A stretch of 64,000 bases of DNA from Caballeronia sp. dw_19 (GTDB lineage Bacteria > Pseudomonadota > Gammaproteobacteria > Burkholderiales > Burkholderiaceae), in NCBI RefSeq assembly GCF_018449515.1, contig NZ_JAAVUQ010000006.1:1-64000 (forward strand), written 5' to 3'. Under the pieces are notes generated by a model. It was not told the DNA's origin, did not search any database, and saw only the letters and a program-made list of their open reading frames with translations. The stretch's first letter is position 1. Every line of letters begins with the position of its first letter. Positions 36,419 through 45,323 of the stretch are shown in pieces. Position numbers and translations under genes: made by a program.

Positions 36419-36651
36419 TGGAGTCCACTTTACTGAACCGGGATGCCCAGACGCGAGTCATCGCTTCGCAAGGGCACGAGGGCACAAATGCGCTTATGCG
36501 GAACATGCCTGCACGGAATAACTGTTATCGACGGGGGATGCCTTCTGCTGATGCTCTGGGAGTTTCAACCTGCGGGGATCGTGAGCAGCTACGCTCACGC
36601 TCAATGCGGATTAAACGCCCTATCGGCCTCAATCACTCAAGGAGATTCGCG

Positions 36652-37323
36652 ATGACACTGCAAGACAAACTCGACGCTTTCAAAGCCGACTTCAAGGCCG
36701 GCAAACCGCCCTATTACGCACCGGCGGAAATCCACCCGATCATGGAGCGTGCGACCGCTGAACTGATCGCGAGCGGTCAGGCGGCACGCGCCATCAAAGC
36801 TGGCGACCGCGCCCCGCTGTTCAAATTGAAAGACCAGAACGACAACGACGTCTCGTCGACCGATCTGCTTGCGCAGGGGCCGCTCGTCGTGACCTTCTAT
36901 CGTGGCGTATGGTGTCCGTACTGCAACATCGAACTTCAGGCGATCAACGAAGTGCTGTCGCAAATTCGCGCCCATGGTGCGAACGTGGTCGCCATCTCGC
37001 CGCAGACGCCGGTCAATAGCCGCAAGTCAGTGCGCGAGAACGGGTTGAGCTTCCCGGTGCTGAGCGATGTCAACGGCGAGACGAGCGCAGCGTTCGGCGT
37101 GCGCTTCTCGCTGCCTGGCTACCTCGTCGATTTGTACAGGCGCCTGAGAAACGACCTCCCGGTGTTCAACGACGATCCCAGCTGGACTTTGCCTATGCCA
37201 GCGCGCTACGTCATTGGCCGCGACGGTATCGTGCTGTACTCGGAGGTTCATCCAGACTACACGCGCCGCGCCGATCCAAGCGACATGTTCGCCGTGCTCG
37301 AGAAGGCGACTGCGAAGGTGTAA
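36652..37323 (+). CDS. AhpC/TSA-type peroxiredoxin-like protein
   Basis: A 223-residue thioredoxin-fold protein with the peroxiredoxin motif FYRGVWCPYCNIEL, a CxxC rather than the usual single peroxidatic cysteine. The N-terminal helix (MTLQDKLDAFKADF) is typical of the Burkholderia and cyanobacterial AhpC/TSA-like family. AAGGAG precedes ATG 36652; longer starts in the same frame lack a ribosome site. It probably reduces peroxides or disulfides in the cytoplasm. The LysR gene following it on the other strand may regulate it. Confidence 0.8.
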   Translation: MTLQDKLDAFKADFKAGKPPYYAPAEIHPIMERATAELIASGQAARAIKAGDRAPLFKLKDQNDNDVSSTDLLAQGPLVVTFYRGVWCPYCNIELQAINEVLSQIRAHGANVVAISPQTPVNSRKSVRENGLSFPVLSDVNGETSAAFGVRFSLPGYLVDLYRRLRNDLPVFNDDPSWTLPMPARYVIGRDGIVLYSEVHPDYTRRADPSDMFAVLEKATAKV

Positions 37324-37372
37324 ACGGAGAAACTTACCGACCCCGATTTTGCTGTTTTCTGAAGCCGGCGCG

Positions 37373-38305
37373 TCAATCGATAAGAGTGGATTTCGGGTCG
37401 GCTTCAGTACTGCCACCGTGCCCATCAAACAGGTGCTCGACGAAAGCGACGAAGGCGCGCGCTTTCGTCGTAGCCATGCGACCGGACGGAAAGACTGCCC
37501 AGACATCGATGGCTGGCAGCGTCCATTCGGTGAGAACGGCTTGCACAGTGCCGTCGGCGAGTTCGGGGGAGAACATCCATTCTGACGCGACAGCGAGGCC
37601 CATGTGCCCCAGCACCGCCGTGCGCATGCCCTCGGCGGCGCTCACGCTTACCCGGCCCGACACGGCCACGGCGACCTCGGTGCCATCGTTGCAGCTAAAC
37701 GACCACGACTCGCCACCACCTCGCAGGGAGTACACGATCGCCTGGTGCCGGCTCAGGTCTGCCGGTGTCTTCGGAACGCCGGCGTCCGCGAAATAGCGCG
37801 GGGTCCCGACCACCAGTCGCCGTCCCCGCAGGATGCGTCGTGCGGTCATCGTCGAGTCGTCGAGCGTACCCATGCGGAGCGCCACGTCGACGCCCTGTTC
37901 AAGCAGATCGATGGAACGGTCGTCCAGAACGATGTCGATACTCAGTTTCGGATGCTGGTCGAGAAAGGACTTAAGGGCTGGCAAAATGTGCAGCCGCGCG
38001 AAGGTGACCGCAGCACCGATGCGCAAGCGGCCCGAGAGCCCGTCCGACGATTCGCGTGCTGCCTGTTCGGCCTGATCCGCCTCATCGATTGCACGGCGGG
38101 CGTGCTCGTAGAATCGCTGGCCCGCATCCGTCGGCGCCAGGCCTCTCGTTGAGCGAAGCAAAAGCCGCGCGCCGAGATGCTCTTCCAGTTGCGCAATCGA
38201 CTTCGAGACCGCCGGCTGGCCCAACTTTAACCGGCGAGCGGCCGCAGAAAATGAACCTGCGTCCACCACGGTTACGAACGTCTCCATTGCGGTCATGCGG
38301 TCCAT
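37373..38305 (-). CDS. LysR-type transcriptional regulator
   Basis: A 310-residue LysR protein. The winged helix (MDRMTAMETFVTVVDAGSFS, LGQPAVSKSIAQLEEHLG) is followed by the effector domain from about 90 (GRLRIGAAVTFARLHILPAL). The start at 38305 has AGGAG upstream. It belongs to the large CrgA/DsdC-like group often divergent from oxidoreductases; here it is convergent with the peroxiredoxin-like gene, and its target could be that gene or the SDR at 35486. Confidence 0.85.
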   Translation of the reverse strand: MDRMTAMETFVTVVDAGSFSAAARRLKLGQPAVSKSIAQLEEHLGARLLLRSTRGLAPTDAGQRFYEHARRAIDEADQAEQAARESSDGLSGRLRIGAAVTFARLHILPALKSFLDQHPKLSIDIVLDDRSIDLLEQGVDVALRMGTLDDSTMTARRILRGRRLVVGTPRYFADAGVPKTPADLSRHQAIVYSLRGGGESWSFSCNDGTEVAVAVSGRVSVSAAEGMRTAVLGHMGLAVASEWMFSPELADGTVQAVLTEWTLPAIDVWAVFPSGRMATTKARAFVAFVEHLFDGHGGSTEADPKSTLID

Positions 38306-38378
38306 ACGTTGCTCTCCTGCAAACTGTTCATAATCGAATAGCACAGTATACGAACCGTCTCCCATGCGCCCGATCACT

Positions 38379-39728
38379 CTATGTCTTATCTCCTGCCGAC
38401 CCTTCGACGAGCACGGCGGGATTCACGCTGACATATCGCTTCGCCAACGTCTCGTAAAGTGCTGGGGCAAAGAGTTTCGATACCTGACTGGATATCAGCG
38501 CTGTAGCCATGAGTGATATGACGAGTGCATGGCCGTTGATCATCTCGATCACGATCACGAACGCGGTGATCGGGCTTTGCGTCACTGCAGCCAGATAACC
38601 GACCATTCCGAGCGCGATCAGCATCGGCAGTTGCATCTGGCCGAACACCAGGTGCAGCGCATTTCCAATACCGGCACCGATCGCCAACGAGGGCGCAAAG
38701 AGTCCACCAGGTGCGCCCGGCAGATACGACCCGACCATCGAGGCCATCTTGAGCACCGGGTAGGCAGCGCTTAGTTGAGCTCGTCCTTCCAGCATTGCCC
38801 GCGCTTCGGCATAGCCACTGCCGAACGTATGTCCGCCGGAGGCCACGCCGATCACGGCGATGATCAGGCCGCACACGGCACCAAACGCCACCGGATGACG
38901 GTCGCGCCAGGTGTTGACCCGCGACGGGATCCAGCGCCCGGTATTCAGTAGTAGCCAGCAGAATACGCCGCCCGCGACGCCGGACACAGCACCGATCAGT
39001 ACGACGGCTACTGCGAGCAGGTCTGGGAAGTGGTTCCCTATATCGATCGTTCCGAAATACGTGTAGTTGCCCTGCAATCCCAGTGAAACAATACCGGCGA
39101 AGATGATGGCGGTAATCAGCACGCCACTTGTGCGCTGCTCGAAGCTTCGGGTCAACTCCTCGATCGCAAAGACGACACCGGCGAGCGGTGCGTTAAACGC
39201 TGCCGACAGGCCCGCTGCGGCACCAGCGAGCGCCAGCCGGTGCTCAAGCGCCGTACCCCGGAGGGCCCGGAACCGCTGAGGATAGAAGCGCCGCAGGTTG
39301 AACATGAGTGCCGCACCCACGTGGATCGTCGGACCCTCCCGGCCGATCGTAAATCCCCCCAATATCGAAAGGAACGACACCACGATCTTGCCGACCAGGA
39401 TTCTTATGCTCAGAAGGCGTGGCGCAAGAGCGCCGCTGTCATGAAGCGTCGCGATGACCTGAGGGATTCCGCTGCCTTCTGATCCAGGGAAAAAGCGTCG
39501 GGTCAACCAGACGCCGAGTGCGCCGATCGCCGGGCTGACGGGAAGCGGCAACCACCAGTACCGCGTTGCATATCGCAGAAAAGTGTCGTATCCGACGTCG
39601 ATCAGCTTAGCGTACAGAACGGCGACGAGCCCGGTCGCGATGGCGCCCAGCCAGAACACGCCGTAATGCAGCCACAACCGTCTGCCACGCTGCACCGCAC
39701 GTTTATCGATAAATCCCGGTATGCGCAT
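38379..39728 (-). CDS. ClC-family chloride transporter
   Basis: A 449-residue membrane protein of the ClC family. The selectivity segments GSGIPQV, GREGPTIHVG and GGLFAPSLAIG are all present. The gating glutamate is in GREGP, and the internal proton glutamate is conserved in FAIEEL, which predicts a 2 Cl-/H+ antiporter rather than a passive channel. No CBS domains follow. ATG 39728 gives the N-terminus MRIPGFIDKRAV; an in-frame start at 39767 is possible. Neighbouring LysR and MarR genes give no clear functional link. Acid-stress tolerance is the usual role. Confidence 0.88.
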   Translation of the reverse strand: MRIPGFIDKRAVQRGRRLWLHYGVFWLGAIATGLVAVLYAKLIDVGYDTFLRYATRYWWLPLPVSPAIGALGVWLTRRFFPGSEGSGIPQVIATLHDSGALAPRLLSIRILVGKIVVSFLSILGGFTIGREGPTIHVGAALMFNLRRFYPQRFRALRGTALEHRLALAGAAAGLSAAFNAPLAGVVFAIEELTRSFEQRTSGVLITAIIFAGIVSLGLQGNYTYFGTIDIGNHFPDLLAVAVVLIGAVSGVAGGVFCWLLLNTGRWIPSRVNTWRDRHPVAFGAVCGLIIAVIGVASGGHTFGSGYAEARAMLEGRAQLSAAYPVLKMASMVGSYLPGAPGGLFAPSLAIGAGIGNALHLVFGQMQLPMLIALGMVGYLAAVTQSPITAFVIVIEMINGHALVISLMATALISSQVSKLFAPALYETLAKRYVSVNPAVLVEGSAGDKT

Positions 39729-39834
39729 GACGCCGCCGCAAAGGCACGAGTATAAACGATAAGGCACACTGTGCCATATCTCGCGATAGACGGCTCAGTC
39801 TTCATGGCGAAGTGTAATAAAAGCGGGAGGACCA

Positions 39835-40257
39835 TCACTTCCTGCGCGCGGGTCCAAATACCCAGCCGAAAGACTCGATCTCCGACTTGTGTAGCGCCGC
39901 CAGTTTCAACAGACAGCGCTCGCCCTTCGTCGTGAGATGCACCTGGACCTGCCGGCGGTCCAGGCCGTCCGGTACGCGCACCACCAGACCTGCGGCTTCA
40001 CAACGTGAGACGAGTGCGGCTGTACCATTCGGCGCAGCCTGCAGCCGTTCCGCGAGTTCACCGACACTGGCCCATTGCCGGCCGGGAAACCCTCTGACAT
40101 GCAGGAGCAACTGATATTGCAACGGAGTTACACCTTCTGCGTGGGTGATCTCCTCCGAGAACCGCAGAAACTGTCGCAGCTGATAGCGGAACTCGGACAT
40201 CGCCTCTAGATCCTGCTTGCCTGGCGCCGTGGCGGATGTGCCTTTGCGGGAGCTCAT
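39835..40257 (-). CDS. MarR-family transcriptional regulator
   Basis: A 140-residue winged-helix regulator. The recognition region is SVGELAERLQAAPNGTAALV and the wing is VPDGLDRRQVQVHLTTKG, the DxRxxxV pattern of MarR proteins. It precedes the ClC gene in the same direction with a 106-bp gap and may control it or itself. Confidence 0.83.
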   Translation of the reverse strand: MSSRKGTSATAPGKQDLEAMSEFRYQLRQFLRFSEEITHAEGVTPLQYQLLLHVRGFPGRQWASVGELAERLQAAPNGTAALVSRCEAAGLVVRVPDGLDRRQVQVHLTTKGERCLLKLAALHKSEIESFGWVFGPARRK

Positions 40258-41169
40258 TCAGTCTCCAGAGATTGGGGAAATGCGGATTGAAAATATGTCA
40301 TCTTGTGCCTAAACTGCTCCTAAGTTGCGCGTCCGGGTTTCGGTTCGTGCGTGGAACAGGCAGCGAATTCTCCGGCCACGTGATGTAGCCGTGTTCGCCG
40401 CCTTTGCAGAGGATTCTAAGACGTTCGACGCGGAGGAGACCAATGTCGACGTATCGCTTTGTTTTCAGGTGCCGGTTGCTATGACGTATCCGCGTTAGGG
40501 AGCGGTAAATGAATTTCTGCTGCGCCGGCTTCCTACTCGTCGTGTCGGCGGCGCTGGTGTCGATTCCAGCCGTCGCGAGCACTCCACGGGTCCTACATAT
40601 TGCGATGTTGGAGATCGGTGCCCATGAACTCAACCTTGAGTATTCAACGCTCAACGTGCGTCACGTCGAAGATGAGGGTCCGAATTCCGGTGAGTATCGC
40701 CTGGTCCCGATAATTCACGGTCCTTCATATTTCTCCGCGCTACTGCGCTACGACCATCAGAACTTGCGGGAGCACCACCGGCTACAGGGTAGTGGTTTCG
40801 GCATTCATTGGGGCAGCCGGTCGCGGTAGCCCGCAGCGACCTGCACGCCACGGCGCAAGGCGACGTTTAAAGGATGCGCTGTTGAATTTTTGGTAATTGC
40901 TGGCCCCGGCGGTGCGCGACGAGGGGTCTTCAACGATGGTGGCACGGTCGGAATTCAACCCGATCACTTCATCAACAGCGTGCATGAGCATAAGGACGGC
41001 GCACGCTCCGGGGTGGAACTCTCTCGGCCGGTGGCCGGATGAATATGCTGTCTTGCCAAAAGTATCACTGAGAGCCGAATTTTCGACTTTCTCGTTGATC
41101 CATCCGCAACTGATGGTCAGGACTGCAGCGCAAGACCGAACAAAATCAATTCTCGCGTAACCGATACTC
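40258..41169. other. 912-bp region with no convincing gene
   Basis: I see no recognisable gene. The best candidate is 40509-40829 (+), 106 codons with a signal-peptide-like start (MNFCCAGFLLVVSAALVSIP), but its remainder looks random and a minus-strand frame overlaps it. The minus frame 40782-41171 is also not protein-like. The region may be decayed DNA or hold regulatory sequences for the small genes after it. Confidence 0.4.
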
Positions 41170-41182
41170 AAGGATGAAGACC

Positions 41183-41380
41183 ATGCACCTGTTGCTAGTT
41201 AGTGTGAACGTCAATCGCAATGCTCATCCGAATATCGTGTTTGCTGTGCTGCAGAATGAAGCCGGAGAATCGGTCAGCGTTCAGATTCGCTTCGATCCAG
41301 GCACCAACGTTGACAATCTGACGCTTCGTGAAATAGCGACTCTGGCTCGTGAACAGATGAGGAGAATCGAAGTCGGTTAG
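41183..41380 (+). CDS. Small hypothetical protein
   Basis: A 65-residue protein (MHLLLVSVNVN to MRRIEVG) with AAGGA eight bases before ATG 41183; an ATG at 41174 sits inside that site. It looks like a small alpha/beta fold with a strand pair (IVFAVLQNEAGESVSVQIRF) and a C-terminal helix (LREIATLAREQMRRI). No membrane segment, no recognised family. Confidence 0.5.
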   Translation: MHLLLVSVNVNRNAHPNIVFAVLQNEAGESVSVQIRFDPGTNVDNLTLREIATLAREQMRRIEVG

Positions 41381-41631
41381 GTTCTGCGCCCCTTCATGTC
41401 ATCCAGACACCGGCGAAACACCTATCCTTGTACTGCTGATCGCCCGTCCGGTCGCAACGAGAACCGCCCCGTTGATCACGTTCGAGGATCGGAACCTGAC
41501 CCAGTGACGCGCGTTATCTCAGCGATCGTCACTGCCTTGATATCCAGCCAGATGTCCAGCTATTTAGCCGAAGTTGTACGAGGCAGCGGGGGCACCGCAT
41601 CTGGAGTCTAGCGATTGGGCCAGAGCAATAA

Positions 41632-41865
41632 ATGACTGAACAGGACTTCGACGATCTGGTGAAACAGGCTACAGCGGTAGACATGGAAATCGCGAGATGT
41701 GAGACGAAGGTCCGCGCGCTATGGGCAGATATCAGACGCCATACCCGGCTGGGAAATGCCGCTTCGACGCAGTATCAACGTCTGGTCGTCATGGAAAACC
41801 AACTCGGGCGCTGGAAACTGCTGCGCGAACGTATCCGCGCAACGCTCGCCAGAGCAGGAAAGTAG
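41632..41865 (+). CDS. Small helical hypothetical protein
   Basis: A 77-residue, almost fully helical protein rich in charged residues (MTEQDFDDLVKQATAV, VRALWADIRRHT, LVVMENQLGRWKLLRERI), probably a helical hairpin or coiled coil. It has no membrane segment or signal. It lies 251 bp after the small gene at 41183; between them are no clear signals. Family unknown. Confidence 0.45.
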   Translation: MTEQDFDDLVKQATAVDMEIARCETKVRALWADIRRHTRLGNAASTQYQRLVVMENQLGRWKLLRERIRATLARAGK

Positions 41866-42027
41866 GTCCCGGCCTTCAGCCCGACATGAGCCAACGTGAG
41901 CAGTTGCAGTAACGCAGTCCCTCACCTTCTTGCTTGCCCCAGCAAAGCAGTTCAGGCAGCACGCTCACCACTCAAACAGCACTCGTCAGTTCCCTGCCGC
42001 CCTGCCCCCGGATGATTTTTCTTCGGG

Positions 42028-42666
42028 CTATGTCGCGAACTGCTTCGCCATGCCCGCGAGAATGAACTCGACTCCTACGCGAAATTCATTGTCCGAGTTT
42101 GTTCCCGCCGCGACCCTGGCTATTTCGCGCAGCTTCGGGAACCTGTCATTCGGCAGGGATTCGGCTTCGGCAACATGGGCATCTGAATCGCCATCAAATC
42201 CCTCGGTGGCACTGCCGAGCTGGGCCTGCGCGAGGCCGATAATAAACCCGTTGAACGTCCGGAATGCCGCGAGCAGAACTTCTGCGGAGCAGCCGCTTCG
42301 CGCGAGTGCTCCCAGCAGTGCCTCCGCGACTTCCAGCGTCGCTTCGTGACTAGTACGGCGCGTCAGCACAAGCGGGATGACATTGGGATGAGAGCGGATC
42401 GCCTGCCACATTTCCAGCAGTATTGCCCTTACATCCTCCCGCCAGTCGTCTTGCTCCTCTGGAAGACACACCTCAGAAAAAACGGCTTCCACTAGCAGCG
42501 TGTCCAGTTCGTCGCGATCGTGAAAGTAGTTATAAATCGTCATCGGACCCGTTCCAAGTACCGCAGCAAGCGCGCGCATGGACAGGGCAGACAGCCCCTC
42601 CTCATCGACAATCTTCAATGCGGCGGTCTGAAGCTGCTCGCGGGTGAATTTCGGTTTTGCAGGCAT
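42028..42666 (-). CDS. TetR-family regulator
   Basis: A 212-residue TetR-family repressor with the N-terminal helix-turn-helix (FTREQLQTAALKIVDEEGLS, AAVLGTGPMTIYNYFHDRDE) and a C-terminal ligand domain of the TetR_C type. It is divergent from an SDR gene; the 83-bp intergenic region holds two copies of GTACAT-N-GTAC. It probably represses both itself and the SDR gene. ATG 42666 is chosen over the upstream codon at 42681 because it places the domain normally. Confidence 0.82.
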   Translation of the reverse strand: MPAKPKFTREQLQTAALKIVDEEGLSALSMRALAAVLGTGPMTIYNYFHDRDELDTLLVEAVFSEVCLPEEQDDWREDVRAILLEMWQAIRSHPNVIPLVLTRRTSHEATLEVAEALLGALARSGCSAEVLLAAFRTFNGFIIGLAQAQLGSATEGFDGDSDAHVAEAESLPNDRFPKLREIARVAAGTNSDNEFRVGVEFILAGMAKQFAT

Positions 42667-42682
42667 GTTTCCTCTTGACAAA

Positions 42683-42693
42683 GTACATCGTAC
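42683..42693. promoter_or_regulatory. TetR operator 1 (GTACATCGTAC)
   Basis: GTACATCGTAC lies 17 bp upstream of the tetR start. It has the same pattern as the site 30 bp further on. Both overlap the region where the divergent promoters must be. Confidence 0.5.
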
Positions 42694-42712
42694 GTATTCA
42701 AATTCTATTGAC

Positions 42713-42723
42713 GTACATTGTAC
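42713..42723. promoter_or_regulatory. TetR operator 2 (GTACATTGTAC)
   Basis: GTACATTGTAC overlaps a TTGACG that could serve as a -35 element for the SDR gene. The centre-to-centre distance to operator 1 is 30 bp, three helical turns, so both dimers would face the same side. Confidence 0.5.
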
Positions 42724-42749
42724 CTAAATAGACGGTTCCGGAGAGCAAA

Positions 42750-43598
42750 ATGGAAGAAATGAAAGGCAAGGTTGTTCTGGTCACTGGGGCATCCTCAGGA
42801 TTGGGCCACGCGACAGCGCAGTTGCTGACAACGCTGGGACATCGGGTGTATGGCACGAGCCGCAAATCTGATGCAGTAACCGATGCAGCGTGGCCGATGC
42901 TTGCACTGGACGTCTGTTCCGACTTATCAGTACGGGCCTGTCTCGCTGAAATCCTTGAGCGCGAGGGCCGAATCGACGTTCTCGTCAACAATGCTGGTCA
43001 CGCCTTCGTAGGCGCGATCGAAGAAACGGATATCGACGAGGCGAAGGCCCAGTTCGAGACGAACTTCTTTGGAGCGCTGCGCATGATGCTCGGGGTCTTA
43101 CCGTTCATGCGTGCGCAAGGCGCGGGTCATATAGTCAACATCAGCTCGCTTGCGGGCGTCGTTCCCTTTCCGTTTCTTGGAGTCTATGGCGCGAGCAAGC
43201 ACGCGCTGGAGGCGATTTCCGAATCGCTTGAGTATGAACTAGGCGATACCCGCATCCGCGTCACGCTGATGGAACCGGACGGCATGCAGACCTCCATCGG
43301 ATTTCATCATCCTCGTGCCGAACACGCGATCCTCACCGCGAAGCGCCTGCGGCTTCTGCGGCAACTTGAGATCAATACCCGCGAACATGGAATCGAACCC
43401 AGCGCTCTGGCTCAAGAAGTCGCAAGCGTGATCGAAAGCGATACGCCGCCGTTACGCGTCGTAATCGGCGACATGGCAAAGGAAGTCATTGGTGCGCGCC
43501 ATACAATGCCGGAGACCGGCTTCCGTCAGATGCTCGCCGGTCGTATACGTCAGATCACGGACGGGACGGCTGGAATGGATAGCGACCGTATCTCATGA
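42750..43598 (+). CDS. SDR-family oxidoreductase
   Basis: A 282-residue short-chain dehydrogenase of the longer, 17-beta-HSD-like type. TGASSGLG binds the cofactor, NNAGHAFVG follows, and the catalytic Ser is in NISSLAG and Tyr/Lys in VYGASKHA. GGAGAG is seven bases before the ATG. It is controlled by the divergent TetR gene and forms its own unit; a second TetR gene follows. The substrate is not predictable. Confidence 0.82.
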   Translation: MEEMKGKVVLVTGASSGLGHATAQLLTTLGHRVYGTSRKSDAVTDAAWPMLALDVCSDLSVRACLAEILEREGRIDVLVNNAGHAFVGAIEETDIDEAKAQFETNFFGALRMMLGVLPFMRAQGAGHIVNISSLAGVVPFPFLGVYGASKHALEAISESLEYELGDTRIRVTLMEPDGMQTSIGFHHPRAEHAILTAKRLRLLRQLEINTREHGIEPSALAQEVASVIESDTPPLRVVIGDMAKEVIGARHTMPETGFRQMLAGRIRQITDGTAGMDSDRIS

Positions 43599-43754
43599 GG
43601 CGCCCGCTCCTCACGCGAGAGTCAGTCTGGGGTCATGGCACCATTTGTTCTCGCAACTCGGAGCCGATCCGGCCACCCAGAAACAGCAGTCCTTGACTCT
43701 CATTACTGTACCTACTACTCTGTCGATAACAGTTCACCGTAGCGAGCCAGCATT

Positions 43755-44318
43755 GTGGGAAAGAGAGACGACATCGTTGAGGCGACCAAAGCGCTGCTTT
43801 GGGAGAAAGGGTATGAGGCAACCAGTCCGCGCGATATCCAGGAGCGCAGCAACGCCGGACAAGGGAGCTTTTACCATCACTTCGCCAGCAAACAGGCACT
43901 GGCGGCCGTCGCTATTCAGGAAGTGGTCGACGAGCGAATCCAGGATTTCGAAGACGCGATGGCCTTACCTGGTAGCTTCATCGACCGATTCCTGAAGTAT
44001 GTCGCCCAGAATCAGCAACCGCTTCTGGGGTGCCGTGTCGGCCGGCTGGTCTGGGACTCGGCGGTACAGGAAGAGGAGTTGAGGTTGCCGTTGGCGCAAT
44101 ACTTTCGACATCTAGAAACGCGCATCACCGGAATACTCGAAGATGAACAAAAGACGGGCAACGCGAAACTCAGCATGCCCGCCGACCAGATCGCTCTTCT
44201 AATCGTCTCCATTGTGCAGGGGAACTTTGCGGTGAGCCGTGCCATGAAGCATGCACGCGCTGGCAAGATGCGGAGTGCACTCCAGGCATTTTTGCGTATC
44301 GCGATGGTTGAGAAATAA
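43755..44318 (+). CDS. TetR-family regulator
   Basis: A 187-residue TetR/AcrR protein with helix-turn-helix KALLWEKGYEATSPRDIQ, SNAGQGSFYHHFASKQAL and a C-terminal domain of the YcdC/LfrR-like kind. The start appears to be GTG at 43755; no strong ribosome site is visible. It precedes the alpha/beta hydrolase gene by 61 bp, where TTGTACATACTCATAGGTAC at 44330-44349 has two GTAC elements and may be its operator. Confidence 0.8.
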   Translation: MGKRDDIVEATKALLWEKGYEATSPRDIQERSNAGQGSFYHHFASKQALAAVAIQEVVDERIQDFEDAMALPGSFIDRFLKYVAQNQQPLLGCRVGRLVWDSAVQEEELRLPLAQYFRHLETRITGILEDEQKTGNAKLSMPADQIALLIVSIVQGNFAVSRAMKHARAGKMRSALQAFLRIAMVEK

Positions 44319-44379
44319 TTTTCGGCCAAATTGTACATACTCATAGGTACGATCATAAACAGATTGGAGACGCCAGATC

Positions 44380-45216
44380 ATGACGCAGCTTCAGGAGAAG
44401 TTCCTCGACTTGGACGGCCGCCAGATCGCTTACGTCGCCACTGGCCCTGATCCATCAATCGTGTTGCTCCACGGGATCCCCACAAGCAGGCATCTGTGGC
44501 GCGATGTCCTCGGGCCCCTGAGTGAGGCCGGTCTGAATTGCGTTGCGCCTGATCTGCTTGGCTACGGCGATTCATCGAAGCCTGAAAGCGCCGATCTGGG
44601 AATTGCGTCGCAGGCACGAATCATCGAGGGGCTACTTCAACAGTTGAGCTGGAACGGTGGCGTAGTCGTCGGGCACGATATCGGTGGAGGTGTGGCGCAA
44701 TTACTTGCGCTGAATTGTCCGCAGTATGTGCGTGGTCTCGTGCTGGTGGACAGCATCGCGTACGACTCCTTCCCTGAACCCGGTATTGCGCGCCTGAAAG
44801 ATCCCGTATGGGACGAAATACTCGGTGCAGAAGGGTTCGATCTGCGAAAGGGGCTCGCAAAAGGCCTTCGAAGCGGCATGGCTCAGCAGGAGAAAGTGAC
44901 TCCCGAGCTGGTCGCTGAGTATGAACGCCCGTTCCAAGGTGTGACTGGTCGGCAAGCGTACCTGAGAGCTGCCAGGGCGCTCCGCACGGAGGAACTATCG
45001 ACCCGCGCCTGGGAAATCGAACGGCTGCAAATGCCAACGCTTCTGGTTTGGGGCGCCCACGACACGTTCCAGCCGTTGCCGTATGGCCAGAGACTCGCCA
45101 AAGCAATGCCGAATGCGGAACTGGAAGTGATCGAGGAGGCAGGTCACTTTCTACCTGAAGACACGCCGGATCGCCTTGCACAGTTGATCATCCGTTTCGT
45201 GAAAACGCGGTTGTGA
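44380..45216 (+). CDS. Alpha/beta hydrolase (epoxide hydrolase/dehalogenase type)
   Basis: A 278-residue alpha/beta hydrolase. The oxyanion-hole motif is HGIPTS (31-36), the nucleophile is Asp100 in GHDIGGG, the acid is probably Asp in WGAHD and the base is His256 in AGHFLPED. An aspartate nucleophile points to epoxide hydrolase or dehalogenase chemistry rather than an esterase. The residue after the nucleophile is Ile, not the halide-binding Trp of haloalkane dehalogenases. It is followed by PanE-like, enolase-superfamily and L-2-haloacid dehalogenase genes in the same direction. Confidence 0.78.
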   Translation: MTQLQEKFLDLDGRQIAYVATGPDPSIVLLHGIPTSRHLWRDVLGPLSEAGLNCVAPDLLGYGDSSKPESADLGIASQARIIEGLLQQLSWNGGVVVGHDIGGGVAQLLALNCPQYVRGLVLVDSIAYDSFPEPGIARLKDPVWDEILGAEGFDLRKGLAKGLRSGMAQQEKVTPELVAEYERPFQGVTGRQAYLRAARALRTEELSTRAWEIERLQMPTLLVWGAHDTFQPLPYGQRLAKAMPNAELEVIEEAGHFLPEDTPDRLAQLIIRFVKTRL

Positions 45217-45323
45217 GAGAGAAGGAACGCGACATGGCACTTACCCTGTCACGACGCATCTACTCTTCGTAACCAGTCTTTTCCCATCACCATTCCCGGT
45301 GATTATTCCTGGAGGTACGAGAT

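Noticed and set aside
40509..40829. Secreted 106-residue protein
   Set aside because: The signal-like start is followed by sequence without protein character, and minus-strand frames overlap it; kept only as a note.
44380..45216. Haloalkane dehalogenase call
   Set aside because: The nucleophile is Asp, but the next residue is Ile instead of the halide-binding Trp, so only the general hydrolase class is supported.
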